From: Aptenodytes patagonicus
Lineage: Eukaryota; Chordata; Aves; Sphenisciformes; Spheniscidae
Assembly: GCF_965638725.1 (NCBI RefSeq)
Contig: NC_134950.1
Location: 80,960,657 to 81,024,656, forward strand
DNA length: 64,000 nucleotides
Direction of reading: 5' to 3'
The notes beneath the pieces were generated by a model. It did no database searches. It had not been told where the DNA came from and saw only the letters and a list, made by a program, of their open reading frames with translations. Below, piece by piece: positions 62,392 through 64,000 of this stretch. Position numbers and translations under genes: made by a program. Position 1 is the stretch's first letter, and every line of letters starts with the position of its first letter.

Positions 62392-62581
62392 TTAAACTGA
62401 TTTCCCCAAGTCAAGTCTGTTTTGCCCGTGACGGTAATTGGTGAGTGATCTCTCCCTGTCCTTATCTCGACCCACGAGCCTTTCATTATATTTTCTCTCC
62501 CCTGTCCAGCTGAGGAGGGGAGTGATAGAGCAGCTTTGGTGGGCACCTGGCATCCAGCCAGGGTCAACCCACCACACACCT

Positions 62582-64000
62582 ACATCCAGATTCTTGCACA
62601 GAGAACGAATATAATCTCTGCCTGGTTTTAAGAACACCTCACATTAAATCCATGCAGTTAGAAATCATTTATCCATCAGCCACTGAATCTTATATTTAGA
62701 TTTTTATGGTATTCTAGGAAAGAAACATAATCTTGGTTTCCAAATACATAAAGCTTTGAGCTTTTGATCCCACAATCACAATCACTCATGCAGTACTATT
62801 GAAAGAGGTAATGTAACTTAGAAGTGTAATGTAATTTAATGAACATTCTTTCACACTGTGAAAGCCTTCCTGCTTTCTATCCTCATCGTCTGAGTGGAAC
62901 CAGAGTTGGAAGAAACTGAGAAATTGCAGTATTTGTTTGTCTGTCACATTATAAAAGCACCTGAAAAACTCCAAATCAATTGAAATTGCTGAAAGAAAGA
63001 CTCTACCTATGAACTACAGTAAGAGAACTATCAACAGACACACTACAGGCACTAATCATAAGAAAGAAAATGTAACAAAGGGCACATTGTAGGAGCAGAA
63101 AACAGGAGTTATGATCAAAATGAATTTTCTGCAAACAGCAATTAAAATCTGTACCTCAATAATTACAGATGACCCATCAGAAAGAAATTTATCAGGATTC
63201 ACATGTGCAGTGCCTCTAATAATGAACACTCTTCAGTGTTCATTTCTGACACATTTTTATTTCCACAATATTTTAACACATTTCAGTTATGTGCCACTAA
63301 AGTGATACCGCCTGTTGGGGTCGGTTACAATAAAGTACCCATATTCCTGTCAGACAGAATGATCTAATCTTCTTCAGTTCAAATGCTCTAGTATATCTTG
63401 CCAGGCACTATTCTAAGCCCTTGAGGTATCACGGCAGTTTATATCGCAGGACATACAAACTGTCTTGTGTTTGCCAGATGTAAGTACTGGTAAGCCTGAG
63501 GGCATTCTAAATATTATAGCAAGTCCTTCAATATATCTCTCTTAAATGGGTGAATATAACACACAATGGGCATATTTAAAATTTATTCAAGAGATGAGAA
63601 GTGGTAGGAGTTCTCAAAAGGGAAGAACTTTCAAGGGTGTCAGCTGTAACTGCTCAATTATGAAGACTAAAATTTAGACAGAAAATTACTTTCATGCTGA
63701 ACATTACACTATCTGGCATCCAGGTACCTTCCTGTCTAGCGGAACCTGCAGCCACACTGCAAAAGAGGGATTGGAGAGAAGAAGGTCCACAGAAAGCAAT
63801 GTGTGTAGCAGAGACCGTTAAATTAGCAAACATGGGAAGCTTATGCCTTGGCATGCCCTCTTTCAGAGACTTTGGTATCTAATTCCTTAAAATAAGAAAG
63901 CACCTGCTTTTACTGAAGATTCCTTATTTTTTCAAGAGCTAAGTGCCTAACCATTTCCTTCCTTCCACAGGAGGAGGAAACGGTGACTGGTGGTACCACG
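62582..64000. other. Non-coding DNA at the right end
   Basis: AT-rich, with no gene or repeat family recognised. The last 240 bases (about 63,700-63,880) have modest open frames on both strands and no splice context worth calling. Confidence 0.5.

Larger units (their letters stand above)
61481..62581 (+). mobile_element. Solo ERV LTR of a second family, with internal tandem repeat
   Basis: The LTR proper is 61,486-62,576 (about 1,091 bp), plus orientation, starting TGTATTGGG and ending CCACCACA. The flanks CACTT (61,481-61,485) and CACCT (62,577-62,581) are a 5-bp duplication with one difference, consistent with an older insertion. Inside lie a TATA-like atatttaag (near 61,663), a tandem-repeat block (about 61,785-62,165) and an AATAAA (62,386-62,391), giving a U3-R-U5 layout. 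The start TGTATTGGGTTTGCGTGGCA matches a widespread avian LTR family as I recall it. No gag, pol or env is adjacent. Long minus-strand frames (61,634-62,248, up to 204 codons) fall wholly inside the LTR and come from its tandem repeat. Confidence 0.9.

Noticed and set aside
1..64000. tRNA, rRNA, CRISPR array, or bacterial-type operons
   Set aside because: No tRNA A/B box pair with a foldable cloverleaf, no rRNA-like core and no regularly spaced direct repeats with unique spacers were seen. The sequence is clearly from a vertebrate nuclear genome.

Overview
This window looks like nuclear DNA from a bird. It has very little protein-coding potential, long AT-rich stretches with the texture of introns or intergenic DNA, one 2-kb CpG island, CR1 retroposon fragments (the dominant avian LINE) and three solo LTRs of kinds common in avian, especially neoavian, genomes. 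I cannot name the species or a gene. Most long ATG-to-stop frames here are chance frames, or frames inside the CpG island or inside an LTR tandem repeat.

Layout. Positions 1-31,600 are mostly non-coding DNA with a CR1 3' end (about 727-1055), a short CR1 tail remnant (about 11,393-11,456), simple repeats and a few CpG-enriched patches. Two of those patches carry exon-like minus-strand signals (9,102-9,177 and 13,124-13,348). Positions 31,620-33,610 are a strong CpG island with splice donors facing both ways. The minus strand has donors at 32,778 and 32,334. The plus strand has a TATA box at 33,524-33,530, a canonical MEF2-type site 17 bases upstream of it, and a donor after 33,606. The simplest reading is a divergent promoter: one gene running left on the minus strand and one transcript, coding or not, running right on the plus strand.

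Right of the island, 33,610-64,000 is again mostly non-coding. It holds two related ERV LTRs in opposite orientation (38,675-39,219 minus; 41,900-42,494 plus), each with its own perfect 5-bp target-site duplication. It also holds a long decayed CR1 reverse-transcriptase fragment on the minus strand (about 45,770-46,765), a CR1-type tail (about 60,785-60,869) and a third LTR of another family (61,486-62,576) with an internal tandem repeat. Several plus-strand segments have exon-like splice signals (37,561; 43,233-43,347; 47,846-47,966; 54,493-54,626), and there is a possible polyadenylation signal at 40,187. None could be tied to a known protein, so they are candidates only.

I found no convincing new biological system. 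The best leads are the divergent island with its TATA/MEF2 core promoter, the LTR pair that both keep an intact CRE, and the exon-like segment at 54,493-54,626.
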